Origin: Burkholderia sp. Bp9142
Lineage (GTDB): Bacteria; Pseudomonadota; Gammaproteobacteria; Burkholderiales; Burkholderiaceae
Length of the DNA stretch: 64,000 nucleotides
Assembly: GCF_003853415.1 (NCBI RefSeq)
Contig: NZ_QTPP01000004.1
Location: 186,001 to 250,000, forward strand
Reading direction: 5' to 3'
How positions within the stretch are numbered: position 1 is the stretch's first letter; every line of letters starts with the position of its first letter. Shown piece after piece: positions 30,303 to 37,896 of this stretch. The position numbers and the translations under genes are program-made. Below the pieces are notes generated by a model, which was not told the origin of the DNA, ran no database searches, and worked only from the letters and a program-made list of their open reading frames with translations.

Positions 30303-30740
30303 TTACTGCGGCCGCTGAATGAAGCAGGTCGCCGATGCGTGCGCGACGATCTTGTCGTCCGGCGTCTTCAGCGTGCCTTCCGCGACGCCGAGCGAACGCG
30401 ACAGGTGAATCACGCGCCCTTCCGCGATCAGGTCGACGTCGCGCGGCACGGGGCGCAGCATCTTCACATGCAGGTCGACCGTGCCGTAGCCAACGCCCGC
30501 GTCGAGCATCGAATGCACCGCGCAGCCCGTGACGGAGTCGAGCACCGTCGCGGCGAACCCGCCGTGCACACCGCCGAGCGGATTCAGGTGGCGGCCGTCC
30601 GCACGCGCCGAAAACTTCACATAGCCGAGCTCGACGCCCAGCGGACGCATCGGGATCGTCTCGGAAATCGACGCGAGCGGCGCGTCGCCGGCCGCCGCGG
30701 CACGCAGCAGATCGAGACCGGACAGGGAAAGCGGATTCAT
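30303..30740 (-). CDS. PaaI-like hotdog-fold thioesterase
   Basis: This 145-residue protein has the hotdog thioesterase signature HLNPLGGVHGGFAATVLDS and the strand VDLHVKMLRPVPRDVDLIAE. Such enzymes hydrolyse (aryl)acyl-CoA thioesters in the cytoplasm. The ATG at 30740 (MNPLSLSGLD) is favoured with GGAG upstream; the frame is open 23 codons further. The HxlR-type regulator gene begins 170 bases away in the opposite direction and may control it. Confidence 0.9.
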   Translation of the reverse strand: MNPLSLSGLDLLRAAAAGDAPLASISETIPMRPLGVELGYVKFSARADGRHLNPLGGVHGGFAATVLDSVTGCAVHSMLDAGVGYGTVDLHVKMLRPVPRDVDLIAEGRVIHLSRSLGVAEGTLKTPDDKIVAHASATCFIQRPQ

Positions 30741-30909
30741 CGGGTTGTCTCCGGGTTGAAGGCGCGTCGCCGCGCTATTAAGTTCTAAATTGGAACTCAT
30801 TATCGGCAACGGTGCCGGCCATTGTCAACGCGGCCGCGCCTGTTGCAACCGAAGGCGGGTTCTATAATCGAACCCGCTATTTCGCTGAACCGACGCTAGA
30901 GACTCGACG

Positions 30910-31404
30910 ATGAAATGGGATGACATCGGTACGCTGAACTGTTCGGTCGCGCGCACGCTCGCCGTGCTCGGCGATCGCTGGACCATGCTGATCCTGCGCA
31001 ACGCGTTTCTCGGCTGCCGCCGCTTCGATGCGTTCCAGGCGCAACTGGGCCTCACGCGCCATGTACTGGCCGAGCGGCTCGCGCGCCTGGTCGACGAAGG
31101 CGTGCTGGTCAAGCGCGCGTATCAGGAGCGCCCGCCGCGCTTCGAATACCGGTTGACGGAAAAAGGCCTCGACCTCTATCCGGCCCTGCTCGCGCTGATG
31201 ACATGGGGCGACCGCTGGAAGGACGACGGCCAGGGGCCGCCGGTGCAATTGCGCCATCGCACCTGTGGTCAGCTGATGCACGCAGTTGCAGTGTGCTCGG
31301 CGTGCGGCGAGCCACTCGATGCGCACGACGTGCAGCCGGAACCCGGGCCCGGATGGCGCGGACCTATCCGTGATTTCGTGGGCGAGGCATATCATGAGGT
31401 GTAA
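30910..31404 (+). CDS. HxlR-family regulator with IS-derived C-terminus
   Basis: This 164-residue winged-helix regulator (HxlR/DUF24) begins MKWDDIGTLNCSVARTLAVL, with the DNA-binding segment around GCRRFDAFQAQLGLTRHVLA and a CSACGEPL motif near the end. The first 150 residues are native. The last 14 (GPIRDFVGEAYHEV) are read from the left end of the IS256-family element that starts at 31360. Joining the flanks across the target duplication restores a 160-residue protein ending ACEATGPLDA, with a stop at 32772-32774. The regulator is probably still functional because the DNA-binding domain is intact. Confidence 0.92.
   Translation: MKWDDIGTLNCSVARTLAVLGDRWTMLILRNAFLGCRRFDAFQAQLGLTRHVLAERLARLVDEGVLVKRAYQERPPRFEYRLTEKGLDLYPALLALMTWGDRWKDDGQGPPVQLRHRTCGQLMHAVAVCSACGEPLDAHDVQPEPGPGWRGPIRDFVGEAYHEV
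31352..31359 (+). repeat. Target-site duplication, left copy
   Basis: GATGGCGC immediately precedes the left end of the insertion sequence and recurs at 32734-32741 just after the right end. The match extends to 9 bases (a further G), so the exact left boundary is ambiguous by one base. Duplications of 8-9 bases are normal for IS256-family transposition. Confidence 0.9.
31360..31388 (+). repeat. IS left terminal inverted repeat
   Basis: Outer end GGACCTATCC, inner core GTGGGCGAGGC. It doubles as coding sequence for the altered C-terminus of the HxlR regulator. Confidence 0.88.
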
Positions 31405-31409
31405 AGGCC

Positions 31410-32690
31410 ATGGATATGCCGATGAAGAAGAAAAGACAAACTGTAGCGCGTCAGGCAGCGGCCCGAGGGCCGCTGCCTGAGCTGCCCAAGGAACTGCTGG
31501 ACCAGTTGGTCAAGGGGCCGATGACGCCGGCCGAGGTGCAGGACCTGATGTTGGCGTTCAACAAGGCGGTCATCGAGCGCGCGATGGGCGCCGAGATGAA
31601 TCTGCATCTGGGCTACCCTCCCGGCCAGCCCAAGCCTTCTGGTCAGGCCAACGAACGCAACGGCGCCAGCGGCAAGACGGTCATCACCGATCGTGGTCCG
31701 GTCCGGGTCGACGTGCCCCGTGACCGGGACGGCAGTTTCCAGCCGATCCTGATCCCCAAGCACGAGCGCCGTTTCACCGGCTTCGACGAACGCATCATCG
31801 CGATGTACGCCCGCGGCATGAGCGTGCGCGAGATTCAGGGATTTCTGGCCGAGCACTATGGCACCGAGGTTTCGCCCGACTTCATCAGCTCGGTCACTGA
31901 CGAGGTGATGGCCGAAGCGTTGAGCTGGCAGAGTCGCCCGCTTGAGACGATGTATCCGGTCGTGTTCTTCGATGCGCTGCGGGTCAAGATCCGCGACGAC
32001 GGCGTGGTCAGTAACAAGGCCGTCTATCTGGCCTTGGGCATTCAGGCCGATGGCCAGCGCGACGTGCTGGGCCTCTGGATCGAGCAGACCGAGGGCGCCA
32101 AGTTCTGGCTCAAGGTGTTCAACGAACTCAAGACGCGCGGCTGCCAGGACATCCTGATCGCCGTGGTCGACGGCTTGAAGGGGCTGACCGAGGCCATCAG
32201 CGCAGCCTATCCACGGACCACCGTTCAGACCTGCATCGTGCATCTGATCCGCAACAGTCTGGAGTACGCCAGCTACAAGGACCGGAAGGTACTCGCCGCA
32301 GCACTGCGCCCGATCTACGCGGCCGCCAGCGAAGACGCCGCAAGGCAGGCGTTACAGGACTTCGCTGACGGCCCTTGGGGGGAGAAATACCCGACCATCG
32401 TGCAATCGTGGCAGCGAGCATGGGAGCACGTCGTACCGTTCTACGTGTTCCCGCCGGAGATTCGACGACTTGTATATACGACAAACGCCATAGAAAGTCT
32501 GAACATGCAGTTGCGCAAGATCATCAAGACCCGGGGCCACTTCCCGAATGACGAGGCGGCGATCAAGCTGCTCTGGCTGGCGCTGCGCAACGTGCTGGCC
32601 AAGACCGTGCGGTCCGCCTTCGATTGGAAATCAGCGATGAACCAGTTTGCTATCCTGTTCGGAGAGCGATTTATGCAGGCGCGCGGATAA
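31410..32690 (+). CDS. IS256-family (mutator-type) transposase
   Basis: This 426-residue DDE transposase is full length for IS256-family elements. It has the family zone VVFFDALRVKIRDDG with the first catalytic Asp, IAVVDGLKGLTEAISAAYP with the second, and YTTNAIESLNMQLRK with the final Glu, followed by the Arg-Lys-rich segment TRGHFPNDEAAIKLLW. Its ATG lies 6 bases after the stop of the chimeric HxlR gene, so it may also be translated by coupling from that message. No frameshift or internal stop is present. Confidence 0.96.
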   Translation: MDMPMKKKRQTVARQAAARGPLPELPKELLDQLVKGPMTPAEVQDLMLAFNKAVIERAMGAEMNLHLGYPPGQPKPSGQANERNGASGKTVITDRGPVRVDVPRDRDGSFQPILIPKHERRFTGFDERIIAMYARGMSVREIQGFLAEHYGTEVSPDFISSVTDEVMAEALSWQSRPLETMYPVVFFDALRVKIRDDGVVSNKAVYLALGIQADGQRDVLGLWIEQTEGAKFWLKVFNELKTRGCQDILIAVVDGLKGLTEAISAAYPRTTVQTCIVHLIRNSLEYASYKDRKVLAAALRPIYAAASEDAARQALQDFADGPWGEKYPTIVQSWQRAWEHVVPFYVFPPEIRRLVYTTNAIESLNMQLRKIIKTRGHFPNDEAAIKLLWLALRNVLAKTVRSAFDWKSAMNQFAILFGERFMQARG

Positions 32691-32704
32691 CGTGCCGTTC
32701 AACC

Positions 32705-32733
32705 GCCTCGCCCACAAAAACGCGGACAGGTTC
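32705..32733 (-). repeat. IS right terminal inverted repeat
   Basis: Reverse complement begins GAACCTGTCC and shares the core GTGGGCGAGGC with the left end. Confidence 0.88.
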
Positions 32734-32741
32734 GATGGCGC
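32734..32741 (+). repeat. Target-site duplication, right copy
   Basis: GATGGCGC, identical to 31352-31359. Confidence 0.9.
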
Positions 32742-33188
32742 GCATGCGAGGCAACGGGACCGCTCGATGCCTGACCCTTGATGCAGCGCTGCAGCGCAGC
32801 CTGCCGCGCGCGCATCGCATCGCAGCGCGGCCATCATGCATCCGCGTGTTGCATGCGTTTGCACCTGCCGAGCATTCGTGTTGCCGCGCCCGGTCTGCTG
32901 TTCCAACCTCATCAATCGCACAGCGTATTGAATCTGCACGAGCGCGTGCGCGCATTTCGTCATGCGGGGCCGTGTCGTTCCACTTGCGCACGCGCCCGTT
33001 CATCATCGACATCCGCCAACCGGCGCGACCATCCGGCCGATGCAGATACCACGCGGCATGATGAGCTTCGCCACGTCGACCACTGCAGGCCACCATGTCA
33101 TCGCTCCCGTTCGCATCCGAACGTGACCGCGCCGCCATGTCTGCGTTACACTCACGGCCCGCTGTCTCAAAATCATTCGCTGTCCACG
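32742..33188. other. Displaced end of the HxlR gene and non-coding region before the nuclease gene
   Basis: Bases 32742-32774 encode the original last residues (ACEATGPLDA) and stop of the interrupted regulator. The rest, about 415 bases, shows no convincing gene; frames are His/Arg/Cys-rich. The promoter of the PLD-family gene should lie near its right end. Confidence 0.55.
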
Positions 33189-33812
33189 ATGTTGTCGCGC
33201 AAACGCCTCGCCACCGCCTGCCTCGCCGCTTCCCTGCTCGCCACACCCTTTGCCGCCTTCGGCAAGACGCACAACGAATCGCTGCTGCAGCAGGCGATCG
33301 ACTTCATCGCGCAGTTGCTGCCCGCCCCGACCCATGAAGCACCCGCGACGCAAGCCGTCGAATCGGCATTTTCGCCCGATGGCGGTGCCGAGGCGCTCGT
33401 GCTGAAGGCGATCGGCGCCGCGCGCACCTCGATTCGCGTGGCCGCCTATTCGTTCACGTCGCCGCCCGTCACGCGCGCGCTGCTCGCCGCGAAGCGGCGC
33501 GGCGTGAATGTCGCGGTCGTCGTGGACGACAAGGGCAATCGCGCGAAGAGCAGCAAGCAGGCGCTGAACCTGCTCGTCAACGCCGGCATTCCGACGCGCA
33601 CGATCGACGCCTACGCGATCCACCACGACAAGTACCTCGTGATCGATGCCGAACATGTCGAGACCGGCTCGTTCAACTACAGCGCATCGGCAGCCAGCCG
33701 CAACTCCGAAAACGTCGTCGTGGTCTGGAACAATCCGCAGCTCGCGTCGCGCTACCTCGCGCACTGGCAAAGCCGCTTCGACCAGGGCGCGCCGTACCGC
33801 TCGTCGTACTGA
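33189..33812 (+). CDS. PLD-family endonuclease/phospholipase, Nuc-like, secreted
   Basis: This 207-residue protein has a signal peptide (MLSRKRLATACLAASLLATP, Ala-rich to about residue 25). A single HxKx4D catalytic motif is present (HHDKYLVIDAEHVETGSFN), as in Nuc-type bacterial endonucleases that work as dimers. The upstream core IRVAAYSFTSPPVTRALLAA is typical. It is predicted to act in the periplasm or outside the cell on DNA or phosphodiesters. Nuc homologues are common on conjugative plasmids. The ATG at 33189 fits the signal peptide; the frame is open far upstream without coding character. Confidence 0.88.
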   Translation: MLSRKRLATACLAASLLATPFAAFGKTHNESLLQQAIDFIAQLLPAPTHEAPATQAVESAFSPDGGAEALVLKAIGAARTSIRVAAYSFTSPPVTRALLAAKRRGVNVAVVVDDKGNRAKSSKQALNLLVNAGIPTRTIDAYAIHHDKYLVIDAEHVETGSFNYSASAASRNSENVVVVWNNPQLASRYLAHWQSRFDQGAPYRSSY

Positions 33813-33974
33813 CGCATCGCCAGCACGCGATCGCAATCGGCGTGCGGCGCGGCCGACGCGCGTCGTTGCATGCATTCGCTCCGTGATGTCGTCAATGATC
33901 GGCGTGCATGACGCGCCAATCAACCTGGCCGAGTGGCCGGCACGCCAGGCGTGGCGGCACCGCGATCAGCGGCA

Positions 33975-34199
33975 TCAATGCAATCGGTGATTGTCGGGCG
34001 CTCGCTCGGCGATCTGCGCGACGACACACCGGCCCGCCCGCGCATGCGCATCGCTTGCCGAAAGCTTCGGCAGATCGCGATTGCCGCCCGGCAGCGCGCC
34101 GAGTACGCAGTCCGTGCTGATGGCCAGCGTGTTCTGGACCATCGGATAGAGCAGGTACAGCGCAAACGCGAGATACCCCGCGTACAGAATCCGAACCAT
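33975..34199 (-). CDS. Small protein with N-terminal membrane anchor (uncertain)
   Basis: A 74-residue frame starts MVRILYAGYLAFALYLLYPM, a plausible membrane anchor or signal sequence, followed by a polar tail. Codons are G/C-ending and the composition is sensible, unlike overlapping frames. There is no clear ribosome binding site and no family I recognise. It could be genuine or the tail of a decayed gene. Confidence 0.4.
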   Translation of the reverse strand: MVRILYAGYLAFALYLLYPMVQNTLAISTDCVLGALPGGNRDLPKLSASDAHARAGRCVVAQIAERAPDNHRLH

Positions 34200-34355
34200 G
34201 GTGCGATAGATGAACGATTGATCTCACCCTGTTTACGGCGTCACGTCGGACAGCTTGAGGCACCGGACATCAAGTTGCGTGTCGTGCAGCTACGCATGAC
34301 GTGTGAAGCACCTGCATCGCACCGACGGCCTGCCCCGCCCCATCGTGGCTGTGCA

Positions 34356-34955
34356 ATGGAGAATGCGCGATGCTGTTCGACATGCAGTCGTGGAACGCGG
34401 CCGTATCGGGAACTCGCGCTGCTCGGCGATCTCGCGCACATGACCGAACGCGAAATCGCGGCGCTGCATCTCGCGACGACCGACGAGCTGACCCAACTGA
34501 CGAACCGGCGCGGCTTCGAGATTCTCGCGCGTCACGTGCTGAGCCTGTGTGATCGCACGGGCCGGCACGCGGTATTGCTGTTCTTCGACCTGAACGGCTT
34601 CAAGGCGATCAACGATCGCTTCGGTCATGCCGAAGGCGACCGCGCGCTCAAGACTTTCGCGGACACGCTGACCGGTGCGCTGCGCGACAGCGACGTGATC
34701 GCCCGGCTCGGCGGCGACGAATTCGTCGTGCTGTCGAGCGCCGCCGATCCGGCCGAGGTCGGCGAGCCGATCGAACGCGTCACGCGGGCACTCGCGCTGC
34801 GCAACGCGGCCGACGCACGCGGCTATGCGATCCGGTTCAGTGTCGGCCACGTCGCATACGATCCCGCGCGGCATCACACGGTGGCCGACCTGCTCGAATC
34901 GGCCGATCGCCGCATGTACGAGGACAAGCAACGCAGCAAGGCCGCCGGCGCCTGA
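34356..34955 (+). CDS. Diguanylate cyclase, N-terminally truncated (GGDEF domain only)
   Basis: The frame encodes a complete GGDEF domain: ELTQLTNRRGFEIL start, catalytic RLGGDEFVVLS, and the product-inhibition I-site RDSD exactly five residues before GGDEF. Upstream, ELALLGDLAHMTEREIAAL is the helix that normally links a GAF sensor to GGDEF, but no GAF domain can be read in any frame before it. The ATG at 34356 (MENARCCS) or 34440 (MTEREIAA) could start translation; neither has a good binding site. It looks like the remnant of a GAF-GGDEF protein that would synthesise c-di-GMP without its sensor, or a pseudogene. Confidence 0.72.
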   Translation: MENARCCSTCSRGTRPYRELALLGDLAHMTEREIAALHLATTDELTQLTNRRGFEILARHVLSLCDRTGRHAVLLFFDLNGFKAINDRFGHAEGDRALKTFADTLTGALRDSDVIARLGGDEFVVLSSAADPAEVGEPIERVTRALALRNAADARGYAIRFSVGHVAYDPARHHTVADLLESADRRMYEDKQRSKAAGA

Positions 34956-35001
34956 GCGCGGACGAACCGCGCGCCACGTCAGCCCGGTTCGCCCGGCGCG
35001 G

Positions 35002-35475
35002 TCAGCTTCCGCACGGCGGCGCGCTCGCCATCGCTTCCGCGATCTGCTCGGGCGTGAGATCGCGTTGATGGGTCGCCATCGACCAGCGATGGCCGAACGG
35101 ATCCTCCACCTGCCCATAGCGATCGCCCCAGAACATGTCGGCGGCCGGCATCTTGACCGTTGCGCCGGCCGCGACGGCCTGCGCGATCGCCGCGTCGGTG
35201 TCCGGCACGAACAGGTGCAGGCAGACCGGCGTGCCTTTCAGCGCCTTCGGTCCGAGTGCGCCATGCTCCGGCATTTCATCCACGAGCATCAGCGTCGAAT
35301 CGCCAATTGCGAGGCACGCGTGCGCAAGCCGGCCGTCCGGGGTCGGCAGGCGGAACCGTTCGGTCGCGTTGAACGCACGCTTGTAGAAATCGATGGCTGC
35401 GGCTGCGCCGGCGCAGATCAGATGCGGCGTCAGCGTGCGCATCCCTTCCGGGATCGGGTTGACGGACGTGGCCAT
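35002..35475 (-). CDS. VOC-family (PhnB-like glyoxalase/bleomycin-resistance fold) protein
   Basis: This 157-residue protein starts MATSVNPIPEGMRTLTPHLI and follows the PhnB-like VOC pattern: AAAAIDFYKRAFNATERFRL, LMLVDEMPEHGALGPKALKG and a C-terminal WGDRYGQVEDPFGHRWSMATH. The Glu in EDPFGHRW and upstream His are usual metal ligands. The specific substrate is unknown. GAAGGAG precedes the ATG at 35475. The frame is open for about 112 codons further upstream, which is unusual (see findings). Confidence 0.88.
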   Translation of the reverse strand: MATSVNPIPEGMRTLTPHLICAGAAAAIDFYKRAFNATERFRLPTPDGRLAHACLAIGDSTLMLVDEMPEHGALGPKALKGTPVCLHLFVPDTDAAIAQAVAAGATVKMPAADMFWGDRYGQVEDPFGHRWSMATHQRDLTPEQIAEAMASAPPCGS

Positions 35476-36067
35476 GGGTGTCGCTCCTTCAGTCGGTTGT
35501 CGTGTCGAAAATCGGGACGGACGCACGATGCGCACGCCTCCAATGCCACGACGGACGGGCTCGACGGAAATCGACACGCGTGCCGAGATTTTTTTATTCG
35601 CTCGCGACAGGCCGGCCAGCACCGCGCTGATGATCGCCTTGCTTCTGAAACCGCGGCCGTCGACCCGCAGGGCCATCGGCAACGCGCCGGTCACCGTACC
35701 CGCAACCGGATCGACATGCCAGACGGAATCCTTGGTTGCGCTTGCCTGTTCGTTCATCGCGTCGGCCGCTCCCGTCAATTGCCTACCTTGACCGCGCCGT
35801 TGGACGTGCATTGACCGACCGCCCAGCGACTCTGCCCGCGAGGTGCGGTGCGAGACCGATTCCGCGAATCGGCATCGCCGGCGACGATGCGGGAACCGCG
35901 GCCGATGCGGTCTCGCGAGAGGGCTGTACCGATTCAGTCTGACAGGCCGCGAGCATCAGGCAGAGTGCAGTGGCCAACGGGGTGACTGTGTATCTGGCCG
36001 CGGTTTCGTGCGCGGCAGCGTGATTCGTTTTTGTGGACGGCTTGCGTGAACACGCGTCGAACGCCGC
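35476..36067. other. About 590 bases without a confident gene
   Basis: Two weak minus-strand possibilities exist: an in-frame upstream extension of the VOC gene (from about 35757), and a short frame at 35783-35977 whose N-terminus resembles a lipoprotein signal (CLMLAACQTES). Neither has a convincing start. A run of seven T at 35590-35596 is not preceded by a hairpin I can identify. Confidence 0.35.
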
Positions 36068-36376
36068 TCAGATCTGTGGAAGATCACGCAGCGTACGCGA
36101 CTCGTTCGTGGCGTCGATGTCGAGTTCGATCCCTTCCGACGCGTCGCGATACAGCACGCGCTTCAGCCTCGGCCCCACCGCCGTTCCGTCCGCTTCGTCG
36201 AATACGGCGTGAACGTCGTTGCCCGCCGCAAGCGCGCGCGCCACTTCCGCCACCGACGCCTCGCTCGGCGTTGCCGCCCACGACCGGTCCGCCGGATTGA
36301 CGGCTGCCCAGCGCACATGCGTCACGCGCGCACTGAGCACATCGATTCGGACACCATTCACCGCGAACATCGACAT
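36068..36376 (-). CDS. Conserved hypothetical small protein
   Basis: This 102-residue acidic protein starts MSMFAVNGVRIDVLSARVTH, with a likely single beta-rich domain (VTHVRWAAVNPADRSW, HAVFDEADGTAVG). GAAGGAG precedes the ATG at 36376. No family or active site recognised. It is divergent from the RraB/DUF695 gene. Confidence 0.7.
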   Translation of the reverse strand: MSMFAVNGVRIDVLSARVTHVRWAAVNPADRSWAATPSEASVAEVARALAAGNDVHAVFDEADGTAVGPRLKRVLYRDASEGIELDIDATNESRTLRDLPQI

Positions 36377-36576
36377 CGGAATCTCCTTCGAAACGGTTGC
36401 TGCCGAGCGAACGCCTGACGATGGAAGCCGGCGATCGCGCGATATCACGCGAATTCGACCGCCACCGCGGCCGGCAGGATGCGGGATCGTCCGCGCGGCG
36501 TCGGCCAGCGCGATTTTCGATGATACATTGGGACGCTTTGTAACCGTCAACAGACAATCGTGCACGGGAGAAACAC

Positions 36577-37320
36577 ATGACCGACGCCTGGGGAACCTTC
36601 CCTGCCAGAATGGGCGACCATCAGGCCTTCATCAGCTTCAATCACGGCTTTGCGGAAATCGCCGAAAGCGACCCGCGCACGTCGCTGCTCAGCGTGCGCG
36701 TCACGCTTGCGCATCTGACGCCCGACGGCCTGCCGAGCGGTGCCGAGTTCGCCGATCTCACGAAGATCGAGGATCTGTTGGACGCCGCCGTGACCGCGAA
36801 AAACGGCGTACAGGTCGGCCGCATCACGGTCGACGGCAACCAGGATTTCCTGTTCTACGTGCCGTTCGACGAGGAAGCCGCGGCCGAGATCATCGACTCG
36901 CTGGCCGAACAGACGACCTACGCACTTCAGTATGCATACCAGGACGATCCGGACAAGGAAACGTACTGGCGCACGCTCTATCCGACCGACGACGACTGGC
37001 AGCTGATGCGCGACATGCGCGTGCTCGAAGCACTGCGGCAGAAAGGCGACGTGAGCGATATCCGCCGGCGCGTGATGCACTGGGCCTACTTCCCGGAGCC
37101 GAGCGACGCGCACCAGTTCGCCGACTGGGCCGAGTCGAAAGGCTACCTGGTCGAATCGGTCGCACCGACCGAGGATGGCAAATCGGCCGTGCGGTTTGCG
37201 CACGAAGGCACGATGGCGCTGGCCGACATCACGCACCATACGCTCGAGATCAATCGCGAGATCCGCTCGCTCGGCGGAGAATACGACGGCTGGGAAACCA
37301 GCGTCGAGCAGGCAGGCTGA
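36577..37320 (+). CDS. DUF695/RraB-domain protein
   Basis: This 247-residue protein has two parts. Residues about 1-135 match DUF695 (WGTFPARMGDHQAFISFNHG, then YWRTLYPTDDDWQLMRDMRV). Residues about 140-240 match RraB, the ribonuclease E inhibitor fold (LRQKGDVSDIRRRVMHWAYF and DAHQFADWAESKGYLVES). RraB in E. coli binds the RNase E scaffold and changes mRNA decay; whether this fusion does so is untested. GGGAG precedes the ATG at 36577. The C-terminus ends GGEYDGWETSVEQAG. Confidence 0.88.
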   Translation: MTDAWGTFPARMGDHQAFISFNHGFAEIAESDPRTSLLSVRVTLAHLTPDGLPSGAEFADLTKIEDLLDAAVTAKNGVQVGRITVDGNQDFLFYVPFDEEAAAEIIDSLAEQTTYALQYAYQDDPDKETYWRTLYPTDDDWQLMRDMRVLEALRQKGDVSDIRRRVMHWAYFPEPSDAHQFADWAESKGYLVESVAPTEDGKSAVRFAHEGTMALADITHHTLEINREIRSLGGEYDGWETSVEQAG

Positions 37321-37370
37321 TCCGGCTGACACACGCGTTGCGCGCGACCGGGCCTTGACGGGTCCGGGTC

Positions 37371-37408
37371 AAAAAGCATCCCGGCAGCGCGATCGCGCGC
37401 CGCCGGGA
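37371..37408 (-). terminator. Minus-strand terminator, module 2
   Basis: A stem TCCCGGC (37379-37385) with complement GCCGGGA (37402-37408) and an inner GCGCG/CGCGC stem. On the minus strand it is followed by ATGCTTTTTG, a T5 tract. It lies past the plus-strand RraB gene but points the other way, and no minus-strand gene precedes it. Confidence 0.65.
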
Positions 37409-37438
37409 CCCAGGCATCGCCGGCCGTAACCGGCGATG
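37371..37438 (-). ncRNA. Candidate small RNA 3' module 2 (hairpin plus terminator)
   Basis: A 9-base-pair hairpin (CATCGCCGG at 37415-37423 with CCGGCGATG at 37430-37438) directly precedes the minus-strand terminator at 37371-37408. No protein gene on the minus strand reads into it. The 5' end is unknown, so only the structured 3' part is marked. Confidence 0.35.
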
Positions 37439-37569
37439 GGCCCAAGCGATTGCTCAGGCACGAGGAAAGCGATTCATGCGGATCAGGCGAACGGATGCCG
37501 GGACGCGAAGCGCCGCCTGCCGAACGCCTGTCCGGTTCTGCCGACGCGGCCTGCATGCGTCGGGCGGGC

Positions 37570-37602
37570 AAAAAGCCCCCGCTCCTGCGCGAGCGAGCGG
37601 GG
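37570..37602 (-). terminator. Minus-strand terminator, module 1
   Basis: Stem CCCCGCTC (37577-37584) with GAGCGGGG (37595-37602) and a 10-base loop. On the minus strand the stem is followed by GGCTTTTTG. It has a good intrinsic-terminator form but no minus-strand gene upstream. Confidence 0.72.
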
Positions 37603-37638
37603 AAACGGTTGACCGGGCCGGGGTAGAACGGTCAACCG
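37570..37638 (-). ncRNA. Candidate small RNA 3' module 1 (hairpin plus terminator)
   Basis: A perfect 10-base inverted repeat (CGGTTGACCG at 37606-37615 and CGGTCAACCG at 37629-37638, 13-base loop) sits 3 bases before the minus-strand terminator at 37570-37602. The layout matches a trans-acting small RNA end. The 5' end and promoter are not certain. Confidence 0.42.
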
Positions 37639-37896
37639 GCCAGAGTGTGATCGTGGCCCGTGCAACCGTCTGTGCGGCAACTCACTCTTTCAACCGGAAC
37701 GCTCCCGTCATATCGCGATAATCTCGCAAACTGTCGACATCGACTGAAAATGTCTGGCCGCATCCGTTCCGTGTCCGATTCCGCGCCGCGTTCTTTCGCG
37801 CGTGATTTCACTCCTGCTGTTCCGGACATCTGCGTGCTCCGCCGCCGCACTGCTAGACTCGGGCCACAAAGATCACATGCCCCACCCAAGGAAACC

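Larger units (their letters stand above)
31360..32733 (+). mobile_element. Complete IS256-family insertion sequence
   Basis: A 1374-base element bounded by 29-base imperfect terminal inverted repeats (31360-31388 and 32705-32733; 24 of 29 positions match, both containing the shared core GTGGGCGAGGC) and an 8-base target duplication GATGGCGC. It carries one intact mutator-type transposase. It is inserted in the last codons of the HxlR regulator gene. Intact ends, an open transposase and an exact duplication suggest recent insertion and an active element. Confidence 0.93.

Noticed and set aside
35783-35977. Possible small lipoprotein (CLMLAACQTES) on the minus strand
   Set aside because: The lipobox-like stretch is suggestive, but it needs a TTG start with no ribosome site and the rest of the frame looks non-coding. 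Kept only as a remark in the intergenic entry.
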